Positions 25,625 through 34,175 of a DNA stretch of 64,000 bases are shown one piece after another. The stretch's first letter is position 1; every line of letters starts with the position of its first letter. Source of the stretch: Candidatus Poribacteria bacterium. Its GTDB lineage: Bacteria; Poribacteria; WGA-4E; WGA-3G. The stretch is taken from the NCBI GenBank assembly GCA_026702755.1, contig JAPPBX010000061.1:1-64000 (forward strand), given 5' to 3'. The notes beneath the pieces were generated by a model. It was not told the origin of the DNA. It saw only the letters and a program-made list of their open reading frames with translations, and did no database searches. A program made the translations under genes and the position numbers.

Positions 25625-26848
25625 ATGGAATTCAGAGGGCGAACGATCATCTTAGGTGTTACAGGCGGCATAGCCATTCACAAATCGCTTGACGTGGCAA
25701 GCCAACTCGTTAAAAGCGGTGCTTACGTCCACGTCGTGATGACGGAGAACGCCACACGTCTCGTACAGCCCCTGCAATTCCAAGTCATCTCACGAAACCC
25801 AGTCCTCCTGAATCTCTTCGACACGGGGACAGATTGGAAGCCACCCCACATTGATCTCGCCGACCGTGCCGATCTATTCGCGATTGTTCCTGCGACAGCG
25901 AACACCATCGGTAAACTCGCCAACGGCATCGCCGATGACGCACTTTCCACCGTCGCGGTTTCCGTTCACTGCCCGATACTCCTCGCACCCGCAATGAACG
26001 GACACATGTATCAAAATCCCTTCGTCCAAAGAAACATCGACGCTTTGAAAGCCCAAGGTGTCCATTTCATCGAACCTGAAAGCGGTGATTTAGCCTGTGG
26101 GTATGAAGGTACAGGACGACTGAATACAGTAGAGACGATCCTCCAAACTATGAGTGATATTCTAAAGGGTCGCGATTCGGAGGGTACGCCCCCTACTAAA
26201 AGAGCAGATGATTTGCAAGGGAAACGTGTCCTCGTCACGGCAGGTGCAACGCGCGAATACATAGATCCCGTCAGATTTATTACCAACCGCTCCAGCGGAA
26301 AGATGGGGTATGCTATCGCTGAAGCGGCAGCACAGCGCGGCGCAGAAGTCCGTTTGATTAGTGGAACCGCCACTGTCCCCGCACCCGTCGGTATTAAGAT
26401 CGAAAAGGTCGAAACAACGCTCGAAATGCACGACGCTGTCCTGCAAGCATTTGATGAAACGGATATCGTCATCATGGCAGGAGCACCCGCTGATTATCGA
26501 CCACGCGAATTTACGCCCCATAAAATCAAAAAAACGAACGACACATTAACACTCCCACTCGAAAAAAATCCGGACATCGCACAGGCTCTCGGCGAACAGA
26601 AAACCCATCAAACGCTCGTCTGCTTCGCCGCCGAAACCAACGACCTCCTCGAAAACGCGCAAAAGAAGTTAATCCGTAAAAACTGCGACCTCATTGTCGC
26701 GAACGACATTCTTGCGGAAGGCGCGGGATTTCAATCCGATACCAACATTGTCACCTTACTGGATCGGCACGGCACCTGCGAACAACTGCCACGCGCCTCA
26801 AAGCGTGACGTAGCGGATGTTATTTTAACAAAGGTTGTTTCGCTATAG
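25625..26848 (+). CDS. coaBC: Bifunctional phosphopantothenoylcysteine decarboxylase/phosphopantothenate-cysteine ligase CoaBC
   Basis: Two consecutive steps of coenzyme A synthesis. The N-terminal CoaC flavoprotein half shows ILGVTGGIAIHKSLD, the catalytic His in PPHIDLADRADL, and APAMNGHMYQNP. The C-terminal CoaB half starts near residue 198 with GKRVLVTAGATREYIDPVRF, NRSSGKMGYAIAEAA and later DIVIMAGAPADYRP and KIKKTNDTLTLPLEKNPDI. At 407 aa it is the normal length for the fusion. It is cytosolic. No clear ribosome-binding site precedes the ATG. The rsmA gene follows on the same strand. Confidence 0.93.
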   Translation: MEFRGRTIILGVTGGIAIHKSLDVASQLVKSGAYVHVVMTENATRLVQPLQFQVISRNPVLLNLFDTGTDWKPPHIDLADRADLFAIVPATANTIGKLANGIADDALSTVAVSVHCPILLAPAMNGHMYQNPFVQRNIDALKAQGVHFIEPESGDLACGYEGTGRLNTVETILQTMSDILKGRDSEGTPPTKRADDLQGKRVLVTAGATREYIDPVRFITNRSSGKMGYAIAEAAAQRGAEVRLISGTATVPAPVGIKIEKVETTLEMHDAVLQAFDETDIVIMAGAPADYRPREFTPHKIKKTNDTLTLPLEKNPDIAQALGEQKTHQTLVCFAAETNDLLENAQKKLIRKNCDLIVANDILAEGAGFQSDTNIVTLLDRHGTCEQLPRASKRDVADVILTKVVSL

Positions 26849-26963
26849 TTATAAGTTATAAGTTAAGAGGTTAGAAGTTAAAGAGGGTTTGGGTTGCAAG
26901 CAAAACGTTGGGGGTGACTCACCTCTCTTAACCAACAACCACTCCCCCGACAATCCTTCAAAA

Positions 26964-27845
26964 ATGAACCACCAACAGGTCCGCGACTTCTTTGCCCTAA
27001 ATCAGACCCGTCCCAAAAAACAGTTAGGACAAAACTTCCTCGTTAACCCAGAAGTCCTCAAAACTATCGCCGAAGCAGGGGAACTGACAGACACCGATAC
27101 AGTCATAGAAATCGGTGCTGGTTTAGGGTGTCTCACGGATGTGTTAGTGAGGCATGCCAAACGCGTAATTGCCGTTGAAGTGGACGAATTGTTGTACAAG
27201 GCTTTAGAGGCACAATTTTCGATGGATTCGCGCGTTCAACTTTTTAACTCTGATATTCTTAAATTGGAACTCGATTTATTGTTGTCTGACGGTCTATGGA
27301 ACGAGTCTACGACTTGTTACGGCACATGGAGTGTGCCTACTACTTTTAAAGTCATCGCTAATCTGCCCTACAGCATCACAACACCCATCCTGTGGAAACT
27401 CCTCTCGCATCACAAAGAGATACATAGTTGTGTGTTGATGATGCAGAAGGAGGTTGCTGAAAGGATCGTCGCCGGACCGGGAGGAAAAGATTATGGTGCG
27501 TTGACAATTGGGGTTGGCTATCGCGCCGATACGGCATTAATCTCGACTCTATCGCCAGAAAATTTCTACCCTGCCCCCAAAGTGGATTCCGCACTCTTAA
27601 AACTGACAATGCGTGAAAACCCAAAGGTTGCCGTTGACGATGAGGAACTTTTCTTTAAAATAGTACGGACAGCGTTTCGGACGCGACGAAAGATGCTAAA
27701 AAACACCCTAACCAGAGGCAGACTCGCACCGGCAGAGGTATTAGCCGCCGCATTTGAGGAACTCGGCATAGCACCACAGAGACGCCCCGAAACATTAGAC
27801 ATCACGGAATTCGCAGCCCTCACCAATTTCTTGTCTCGATCTTAG
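26964..27845 (+). CDS. rsmA: 16S rRNA (adenine1518-N6/adenine1519-N6)-dimethyltransferase RsmA (KsgA)
   Basis: Dimethylates two adjacent adenines near the 3' end of 16S rRNA during small-subunit assembly. Motifs are PKKQLGQNFLVNP at the start, the SAM loop VIEIGAGLGCLTDVLV, and the catalytic ANLPYSITTPIL. The C-terminal FRTRRKMLKNTL and RPETLDITEFAAL segments are typical. The ATG at 26964 is preferred; an upstream in-frame TTG (26889) would add 25 unrelated residues. A short insertion of about 15 residues (WNESTTCYGTWSVPTTF) precedes the NLPY motif and is unusual. The gene ends near a convergent hairpin. Confidence 0.92.
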   Translation: MNHQQVRDFFALNQTRPKKQLGQNFLVNPEVLKTIAEAGELTDTDTVIEIGAGLGCLTDVLVRHAKRVIAVEVDELLYKALEAQFSMDSRVQLFNSDILKLELDLLLSDGLWNESTTCYGTWSVPTTFKVIANLPYSITTPILWKLLSHHKEIHSCVLMMQKEVAERIVAGPGGKDYGALTIGVGYRADTALISTLSPENFYPAPKVDSALLKLTMRENPKVAVDDEELFFKIVRTAFRTRRKMLKNTLTRGRLAPAEVLAAAFEELGIAPQRRPETLDITEFAALTNFLSRS

Positions 27846-27869
27846 GTATTTATATTAATTTTAAAGTCT

Positions 27870-27895
27870 GTAGGGGTTGGGTTACCCAACCCTAC
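27870..27895. terminator. Convergent-gene hairpin
   Basis: GTAGGG/CCCTAC and TTGGG/CCCAA stems, with one bulged G and a 3-nt loop (27870-27895), lie between the ends of rsmA (+) and the lipoprotein gene (-). This is a probable bidirectional terminator. Confidence 0.55.
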
Positions 27896-27899
27896 GGAA

Positions 27900-28673
27900 T
27901 CACAATCGGACATCCAATTCAAAAAGTTGCCAATGCACAATCTTCAAATCCGGTCCTTCACGGCGAAATTCAAATTGGCAACGGGCTTTGAGCTCCCTTA
28001 AATCGAGATCTTCTCCCTTTTCGGCGTTTATATCAAGCTGAAGCGTTACCGCCGCTTTCCGGGCATGTGTAATATCCATCTCCATATCCTGGAACAGGAA
28101 TTGAAGTGAGACATACTCCTCAAAGAGTTGGGTCATTGCCGGAACAACATCCGCATAATTCTCAGGAATAATTCCTGATGCTACACCGAAAAGTGTCGCT
28201 GGATCGTCAGCAGCGACGTACGTCTCCGAAAAGAGTGCCTCAATTGCTTCAATGTTTTTCATATCTACAGATTCAAGGAGGTCAGCAAAATTGTCAAAAA
28301 ATTCCTGTATCTCCTCAACCGGATCCCGAAGTGGTGTCAACATAATATCCACAACCAAACGCTGTTGATTGAGGGTAATGGGCTGGCTATACGGTTTGTA
28401 ATCCGGATCTGAAACAATTAAGGTATGGGTATCTCCATAAGGAACACCTTGAAAGGCGTAAGCACCATCCACGCCAGTTTCGATCGATTGTTCCAGCAGT
28501 GTTACAGTTGACCCAGGAATTCGATTCCCTGTTCCAGCATCCGTGATGCTTCCAGAGACTGCTCCGTATTCAATCACAACTGGTTCTTCAGGTTCAGTTG
28601 TCTCTTCCGCTTCCCCACATGCAAAAATACATGCCAGCAGTAACAGAAGTAAAATATTTTTTTTCAATATCAT
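27900..28673 (-). CDS. Lipoprotein with a carboxypeptidase-regulatory-like domain and an NTF2-like C-terminal domain
   Basis: 257-aa probable outer lipoprotein. Its signal (KKNILLLLLLACIFAC) ends in a lipobox Cys at about residue 19. A carboxypeptidase-regulatory-like beta-sandwich follows, with GAVSGSITDAGTGNRIPGS, GVDGAYAFQGVPYGDTHTL and MLTPLRDP. The C-terminal half (FFDNFADLLESVDMKNIEA, FEYVSLQFLFQDMEMDI-like) suggests an NTF2/SnoaL-like cone fold but shows no clear active site. It is monocistronic. Function is unknown, probably ligand binding at the envelope. Confidence 0.65.
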   Translation of the reverse strand: MILKKNILLLLLLACIFACGEAEETTEPEEPVVIEYGAVSGSITDAGTGNRIPGSTVTLLEQSIETGVDGAYAFQGVPYGDTHTLIVSDPDYKPYSQPITLNQQRLVVDIMLTPLRDPVEEIQEFFDNFADLLESVDMKNIEAIEALFSETYVAADDPATLFGVASGIIPENYADVVPAMTQLFEEYVSLQFLFQDMEMDITHARKAAVTLQLDINAEKGEDLDLRELKARCQFEFRREGPDLKIVHWQLFELDVRL

Positions 28674-28791
28674 GGTCTGTTTGCCATCCTTTAATGGCTA
28701 TCAGTTATCAGCACTCGCTGGTCAGCCAGAGAGCCTCGTGGCATTCAAGTGAGCCGCGCATTCCAAACACCGACAACCGACAACCGAAAAG

Positions 28792-30249
28792 TCAGATTTT
28801 ATTAGAATCGAAAAACTTCTCAAGCGTTTGTGAATTCGGCGGTTTCGTGAATAGAGAAACGACTATCAGCGTGACAGACGAAACAGCAATCAGAATCGCA
28901 GCAGGCATAATACCGGTTCCGTCCACACTATACCCCGGTGTCCGCCAGTTTTGAAGAAAGAAATAGAGCCATAATAAGATAACACTTATAATCGCGGCGA
29001 ACACTCCCAACTTTGTGCTGCGTCGCCAAAACAACGCCGCAACCACAATCGGAAAGAGACCCGCAAATCCGGTGAACGACCAAATAGCAAGTCTAAAAAT
29101 ACTCGGTGTCGCAATGAGTGAGATTAGATAGGTAATACAAAGCACACCACTCACAAAGAGCCGCCCGACCCATACCCGCTGTCTCTCCGAAAACACTTCC
29201 CGGCGATAATGCTCAACAATATCGTGTGTGAACATGCTCCCAATAGCAAGCGATTGTGAATCCAATGAGGACATAATCGCCGCGAACACTCCGGCTCCTA
29301 AAAACCCAGCCAAAACACCAGGGGCATGCATACTAATCATCTGAATCAGTACGTTGTTTGCCTGCGCCCCCTTTAAACCGGGAACATCTACACTCCCCAA
29401 TATTCCGAGCAGCACACTCGGAATCCATACAATCGCGATACACAATGGATACAGAATGATTGCATAACGGAATGTTCCCACATCCTTGGCTGTTAAGAAA
29501 TGTGAAAAGATATGTGGGAACATACCAACACAGAGCGGAATACAGAGATACGTCAATAATTCCAACGGTTTTATATGCTCCGCCTGCATCAGCAAACCCG
29601 TATCTACTTTAGAGATAGCGTTTGAAAACCCACCCATCCGATTCGTGATAACAAAAAACGTGATGCCTCCGAGGGTCATGAAAACGAGCGTCTGGAACGT
29701 GTTTACCCATGCAGTGCCTCGCATGCCACTGTAGGTAACGTAACAGAGGACGACAGCACAGATGAGTAAACCCCCACCCCACTGTGGAATCTTGCCATCT
29801 GTGAGTGTCGCCAATGTCCCGCCACCGCCCATCACTCCGATAAGTAGATACGGGATGAGCAGCAACACAAACACGATGAAAAGAAGCAGCCCCAAACCAT
29901 CGGATTCCCACCGGTCGCGGAAGTACTGTGCCTGTGTCACATAACCGAACCGCTTTCCGAGCCGCCACAGACGAGTTCCGATGAAAAGAAACACACACGG
30001 CACAACTATCGCTGAAGAAGAAGCCATCAACGCAAAAACACCGATACCTCTGTGATAGGCTTCACCCGATGCACCGAGGATCGAGAACGCCGTCATGTTC
30101 GTGCCAAAAAGCGTCATCAACAGGATAAACCAATTGATTGTCCGACTCGCGACGAAGTAGTCTTCCGCAGTGTTTCGGAAGAGTTTATGGCTCAGAACAC
30201 CGAGCAACAGCACCATAGCGAGGTAGATAAAAATAATCGCAAGACTCAT
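28792..30249 (-). CDS. Sodium:solute symporter (SSS family)
   Basis: Inner-membrane Na+-coupled uptake transporter with about 13 hydrophobic helices over 485 aa. The start at 30249 (MSLAIIFIYLAMVLLLGVL) follows a GGGGAGAG ribosome-binding site. Family features include DYFVASRTINWFILLMTLFG, a GYVTQAQYFRDRW segment, YSGMRGTAWVNTFQTLVF and AAIMSSLDSQSLAIGSMFT. The substrate cannot be read; relatives take up sugars, proline, pantothenate or other organic solutes. The ATG overlaps the stop of the DUF3311 gene (ATGA), and the fused TRAP permease precedes that, so all three form one overlapping operon. Confidence 0.88.
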   Translation of the reverse strand: MSLAIIFIYLAMVLLLGVLSHKLFRNTAEDYFVASRTINWFILLMTLFGTNMTAFSILGASGEAYHRGIGVFALMASSSAIVVPCVFLFIGTRLWRLGKRFGYVTQAQYFRDRWESDGLGLLLFIVFVLLLIPYLLIGVMGGGGTLATLTDGKIPQWGGGLLICAVVLCYVTYSGMRGTAWVNTFQTLVFMTLGGITFFVITNRMGGFSNAISKVDTGLLMQAEHIKPLELLTYLCIPLCVGMFPHIFSHFLTAKDVGTFRYAIILYPLCIAIVWIPSVLLGILGSVDVPGLKGAQANNVLIQMISMHAPGVLAGFLGAGVFAAIMSSLDSQSLAIGSMFTHDIVEHYRREVFSERQRVWVGRLFVSGVLCITYLISLIATPSIFRLAIWSFTGFAGLFPIVVAALFWRRSTKLGVFAAIISVILLWLYFFLQNWRTPGYSVDGTGIMPAAILIAVSSVTLIVVSLFTKPPNSQTLEKFFDSNKI

Positions 30250-30446
30250 TTCTCTCCCCAATCCCCGCGCGCTTTGACGAAGGCTGCCATTAGCAACGTC
30301 GCCACAAGGCAGTAACCGATATGATAGAGCAGCCCTACCGGTATGCCCAAAACGAGCTGCGGTGTCTTCCAGAACCAGAAATCGTTGTGTAGTAAAAACA
30401 GTAGCACGAGCAAGCCGGACAACAACCATCTAACCGGGTTTTTCAT
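30246..30446 (-). CDS. DUF3311-family small membrane partner of the SSS symporter
   Basis: 66-aa protein starting MKNPVRWLLSGLLVLLF with two hydrophobic helices. The conserved FWFWKTPQLVLGIPVGLLYH core matches DUF3311, a family almost always encoded immediately before SSS symporters and thought to be an accessory subunit. The start at 30446 lies inside the 3' end of the TRAP permease gene, and the stop overlaps the symporter ATG, so translation of the three is coupled. The longer upstream frame is not needed. Confidence 0.8.
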   Translation of the reverse strand: MKNPVRWLLSGLLVLLFLLHNDFWFWKTPQLVLGIPVGLLYHIGYCLVATLLMAAFVKARGDWGEK

Positions 30447-32415
30447 GACGCGCCTCCTTTTTTGCCAGCCAATTATAGTAGAAAACGGCAATACTTGCGA
30501 GGACAACTATTCCATGAATCCACACGAACTGCATGCCGGTCGGTAGAAAAAAGAGAATGAGCGCAGCAATACACAAAATGCCGCGCGTCCATAGCGTCAG
30601 TCTGTTAAAGATATAACCAGCAATCGCAGCCGCAAAGATAATCGTCCCAACTAACGTTAGTGAGAAATTCCCGAAAACCGTCCACATATCCGGCGTACTA
30701 CCATCCCCACTCAACCAGAGTAACGCCGGTCGCAACACAAACACGTAAGGCAGTGCAAAACCGACAAGCGCGAACCTGAACGCAGCGAATCCCGTTGCCA
30801 TTATCCCCGAACCCGCGATGGCAGCTGCAGCATACGCCGCCAAGGCGACAGGTGGAGTTACCATCGACATCATTCCGAAATAGAAAATGAAAAAATGCGC
30901 AGCAAGTGGAACGACCCCCAAATCCAGAAGCACGGGACCCACCAAAATAGCCATCAATAGATAACAGACCGATGAAGGCAAGCCCATTCCCAGAATAATC
31001 GTCGAAATCATCAGAAAAAACAACGCTAACATCAGATTCGTAGACGCAATCGGCAAAAGTGTTGAGGGCAGCTTGCTACCGATACCCGTTAGTGTCACCA
31101 CACCTAAAATGATACCGACACACGCTGCAGCTGCAATCAGCGACACACCGCTCTGTGCAGCGTTTCCCATCGCCTTTGAAATCCCCGAAATCCCGACGCG
31201 GGTTTTAGGATGAAAGAGACCCACAACCAATACAACTAACAGACTCCAACTCACCGCCCGGAAGGGTGTAGCACCCATTCGCAGGAAAACAATCAGTGTG
31301 ATAAACGCCGTGAAAAAGACGACACCTTGCATCTTAGGAAGTTTGTCCGTAGACGCACGCGTTTGATTTTCGTCCGTAGCATCGACATCCGGAGCACTAT
31401 CCCACGCGGCGTTCCCGATATGTTTCGCCAAAAAATGCACCATACACAACATCGCCACATAGTAAAGGATCGCTGGTAATAATGCAGCTTTGATGATCTC
31501 AAAATACGTAACAGCAGGCTCTACGATTTCGAGCATCATATACGCCCCTGCGCCCATGATCGGTGGCACCAACGCGCCACCAGAACTCGCAGCAGCTTCA
31601 ATACCTCCCGCCATCGCCGGTTGGAATCCGGCGCGTCGCATCAACGGAATCGTGAACGTACCGGTCGTTGCGGTGTTCGCAACGGCGGAACCCGACAATG
31701 ATCCCATCATACCGCTGCCCAACACGGCGACCTTCGCAGGCGCACCTGCGCTTGAACCAAACACACGCCTCGCCAAATCCAAAACGTAACCGGTTGCTCC
31801 CGTGCGTTCCAACAACGTCCCAAACAACACAAAAAGAAACACATAAGTGAACATCACTCGCAGCGCGACACCAAATGTGCCTTGACTGTGCAGAAACGTC
31901 TGGCTGACAATCCGTTGAACGGAATATCCGCGATGCGGAAACAATCCATCCGGCATAAACTGACCAAAGCCAGCGTAAAGAAGAAACGCAAGAGAGAGCA
32001 GCGGGAGCGTCACGCCAATAGAACGGCGCGTCCCCTCTAAAATCAAGATAAGTCCAAACCCGCCAACCACATAATCCAATAGCCGTTCCGCCCCCGCCCG
32101 ATCCCCGAGGGACTTATCACCTAACCAAAATGCTCGGAAGATCGGTTCCGTTTGACCGACAACATAACCGAAACAGATAATCACACCGACTATCAGCACG
32201 ATATCCAAAAGCCGAAAGACAAGGTAGTCCGCAAAACGTGGATGAATAGGGTATTTCAAGAATACCACTATTAACCCCAGCATCGCAAAGAGTGCCAACT
32301 CAGATTGTGGTGCAAGCTGCGGATAGTTAACCTCGATTAAGATAAAGAGGCACAGCAGCACCGAGACTGCAAGAAAGATGTTATTTTTTATCTTTTCTCT
32401 CAATAGATTAACCAA
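30430..32415 (-). CDS. TRAP transporter permease, DctQ-M fused type
   Basis: 661-aa inner-membrane permease with about 16 hydrophobic segments. The N-terminal part corresponds to the small TRAP subunit and the rest to the 12-helix large subunit. Diagnostic segments are GSGMMGSLSGSAVANTATTG, GFQPAMAGGIEAAASSGGAL, PPIMGAGAYMM and GMGLPSSVCYLLMAILVGP. TRAP systems use a periplasmic binding protein, TAXI type for fused permeases, with ion-driven uptake. No binding-protein gene is seen in the window. It is the first gene of an operon with DUF3311 and an SSS symporter, an unusual pairing of two uptake systems. Confidence 0.88.
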   Translation of the reverse strand: MVNLLREKIKNNIFLAVSVLLCLFILIEVNYPQLAPQSELALFAMLGLIVVFLKYPIHPRFADYLVFRLLDIVLIVGVIICFGYVVGQTEPIFRAFWLGDKSLGDRAGAERLLDYVVGGFGLILILEGTRRSIGVTLPLLSLAFLLYAGFGQFMPDGLFPHRGYSVQRIVSQTFLHSQGTFGVALRVMFTYVFLFVLFGTLLERTGATGYVLDLARRVFGSSAGAPAKVAVLGSGMMGSLSGSAVANTATTGTFTIPLMRRAGFQPAMAGGIEAAASSGGALVPPIMGAGAYMMLEIVEPAVTYFEIIKAALLPAILYYVAMLCMVHFLAKHIGNAAWDSAPDVDATDENQTRASTDKLPKMQGVVFFTAFITLIVFLRMGATPFRAVSWSLLVVLVVGLFHPKTRVGISGISKAMGNAAQSGVSLIAAAACVGIILGVVTLTGIGSKLPSTLLPIASTNLMLALFFLMISTIILGMGLPSSVCYLLMAILVGPVLLDLGVVPLAAHFFIFYFGMMSMVTPPVALAAYAAAAIAGSGIMATGFAAFRFALVGFALPYVFVLRPALLWLSGDGSTPDMWTVFGNFSLTLVGTIIFAAAIAGYIFNRLTLWTRGILCIAALILFFLPTGMQFVWIHGIVVLASIAVFYYNWLAKKEARHEKPG

Positions 32416-32862
32416 TTCTGCTTTTTGGATCTGCTGGTGTGATTTGAACTTCCACCATAACTGTCAATTTTAGAAAAACAACCATCGCGGACCGAGTTTT
32501 GCGGCGTACTCGCCCAAATGCGAACTGCCTTCCTAACCGAACCGAGTTTTACACAGAAACCTTGAAACTTTCAAAAACCTCTTGAATCCCGTAGGGATGG
32601 TATCTGTGTAGAAAAACGGGACCTCACAGACCTAAGCCCGGTAGGGGCGGCATTTGTAGAGAGGTTGTTACTTGAAAAATCCCTAAATTGACACCTATAG
32701 TGTAGTTTGAACTTCCACCTATTTTCAAAGCGAATAACGGGATACCCTAAATTTCTTTAAGTTTAGCAGGAAAGAAGCGGTAAATCAAGGGAAAAGGGTA
32801 GCACTACCCACTCGTGATAGGTCAAATGTTTCATTGTGCCCCTGAATATCAAATTCTGTTTG
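32416..32862. other. 447-bp intergenic region with degenerate GTAGGG-type repeats
   Basis: No gene was recognised. Two related stretches are visible: CCCGTAGGGATGGTATCTGT (from about 32587) and CCGGTAGGGGCGGCATTTGT (from about 32639). There is also a repeated ACCGAGTTTT word (about 32490 and 32540) and a repeated TTTGAACTTCCACC (about 32441 and 32706). It looks like decayed intergenic repeat material upstream of the TRAP operon. Confidence 0.45.
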
Positions 32863-33738
32863 CTACGAAAAGGTTCGGAATTGCCGAGTCAAATCAATCT
32901 GCTGCCCAAAAAATATGATCATTTTGACATCCAGTGTTTCTTCAAACAAGCATCCGAGGTGACGAAGCGGATTTTCATATCTGCTTCCAGTACAAGTCCA
33001 CCACGCCAGCGGTGTCGGAATCACTGCTTGAATTGATTTGATAACTTCTATTGGATCCACATTCGGCACAATCGGGTCCCAAATCAATCCGCTTGGATAG
33101 CCTTCCGACGACTCAGACCATTCTGCATAACCAATGATGTCGCTATCGCGACGTAGGACACGGTAATTATTCAAATTGAACTGATTTACCTTCACGTGCC
33201 CTGGTGCCCACAAAACTCGGAAATTCTGCCTTGACCATCTCTTATCTAATTGATGTAAGACCTTTAAATCTTCAAGACGCGGGTCTGTCCATTTGAGTTG
33301 AGAGTCCTCCGAACTCGGCAAGAGTTGTGTGCGTAATGTTCTGGTAACCTCCTGATATCCGACCTTCCGATATAATCGAAGAGAGGCTTCCGTATTTAGG
33401 TCAAGGATACTTCCGCAACAACCTTTCCTCTCAAAGTAGGTGTGCACCTCCTGCATCAAACGGGTTGCAATGCCTTGCCGACGCATATCCGGGGCGACAA
33501 AGACATCCATAACCTCTCCGAATTTCTGAACCTTTCCCTCAATATCGAGTGTAGTAAGTTCACCCATAACATGTCCAACAACCCTTTCATTGAGAAACGC
33601 CAAACGAATCCCTTCAGGTTCAAGGTCCTCATCGTCAAACTTATGTCGAAACCAATCTTCATTGGTATTAGGTCGAAATGCCAAGACAGCGTCATCATCG
33701 CCAGGCATCCAATGTCTGTAAACGATTGTATTGCGCAT
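32863..33738 (-). CDS. GNAT-family acetyltransferase (two-domain)
   Basis: 291-aa protein. The N-terminal GNAT domain (residues about 5-140) has the acetyl-CoA-binding V-x-P-x-M-R-R-Q-G-I-A-T motif (VFVAPDMRRQGIATRLMQEV), preceded by RVVGHVMGELTTL and followed by LYRKVGYQEV. The C-terminal half is a degenerate second GNAT-like domain. The acceptor is not predictable. A perfect sigma-70 promoter lies about 360 bp upstream, and two hairpins sit in the leader just before the AAGGAGAC ribosome-binding site. The gene is monocistronic. Confidence 0.8.
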   Translation of the reverse strand: MRNTIVYRHWMPGDDDAVLAFRPNTNEDWFRHKFDDEDLEPEGIRLAFLNERVVGHVMGELTTLDIEGKVQKFGEVMDVFVAPDMRRQGIATRLMQEVHTYFERKGCCGSILDLNTEASLRLYRKVGYQEVTRTLRTQLLPSSEDSQLKWTDPRLEDLKVLHQLDKRWSRQNFRVLWAPGHVKVNQFNLNNYRVLRRDSDIIGYAEWSESSEGYPSGLIWDPIVPNVDPIEVIKSIQAVIPTPLAWWTCTGSRYENPLRHLGCLFEETLDVKMIIFFGQQIDLTRQFRTFS

Positions 33739-33759
33739 ACGTCTCCTTTCGTGTAAATC

Positions 33760-33820
33760 ACATCTGACAAAACAGATGTACCCCTTGAAGTAACCACATA
33801 ACGCGCGGTACTTGAAGGGG
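33760..33820. promoter_or_regulatory. Two leader hairpins upstream of the GNAT gene
   Basis: ACATCTG/CAGATGT (33760-33766 / 33773-33779, 6-nt loop) and CCCCTTGAAGTA/TACTTGAAGGGG (33781-33792 / 33809-33820, one mismatch) lie between the -10/-35 promoter at 34097 and the GNAT start. They may be attenuators or remnants of a repeat; no known riboswitch was recognised. The rest of the 33739-34175 gap holds only the promoter. Confidence 0.4.
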
Positions 33821-34096
33821 CTTGTCGGCGTATATTAAGAGGTTCAAGTTTATGGGAATTGCCCAGCAGAGCAACGGGAACAGTGAAAGGGCAGTGGAAT
33901 AAGACTAATTTTAAGAAGTTAACACTTTGAGAAAGGAAAAACCAACTGTTAACTTTCGAGAAAAGAAGTAGAATCAGTGGTGCACGCACAGCAATTGCCA
34001 AAGCGGTTAGCACCTTGTTCAAAAAGTTTCTGGTTGAGGTGTTTAGATAGAATCGTCAAGTCATCTTCTTGTTATCTCCGCTGATAGAGTAAGGAA

Positions 34097-34125
34097 ATTA
34101 TACACACTAAAAAATCGTTTGTCAA
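34097..34125 (-). promoter_or_regulatory. Perfect sigma-70 promoter, leftward
   Basis: On the minus strand TTGACA (34125-34120), a 17-bp spacer and TATAAT (34102-34097) form an exact consensus. It lies downstream of the MacB-like gene stop and directs transcription to the GNAT gene with a leader of about 350 nt. Confidence 0.7.
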
Positions 34126-34175
34126 AAAAATTCTAAAACATAATCTTTGAACATGGAGAAAAAACAGAAACTATC

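Noticed and set aside
33456-34022. 188-codon minus-strand frame beginning with a hydrophobic segment in the GNAT leader
   Set aside because: More than half overlaps the GNAT gene in another frame; the first part lies in a leader with hairpins and lacks a ribosome-binding site.
33739-34090. T-box or other known riboswitch in the GNAT leader
   Set aside because: No T-box sequence (such as GGTGG-type core) or other known riboswitch motif was seen; only simple hairpins.
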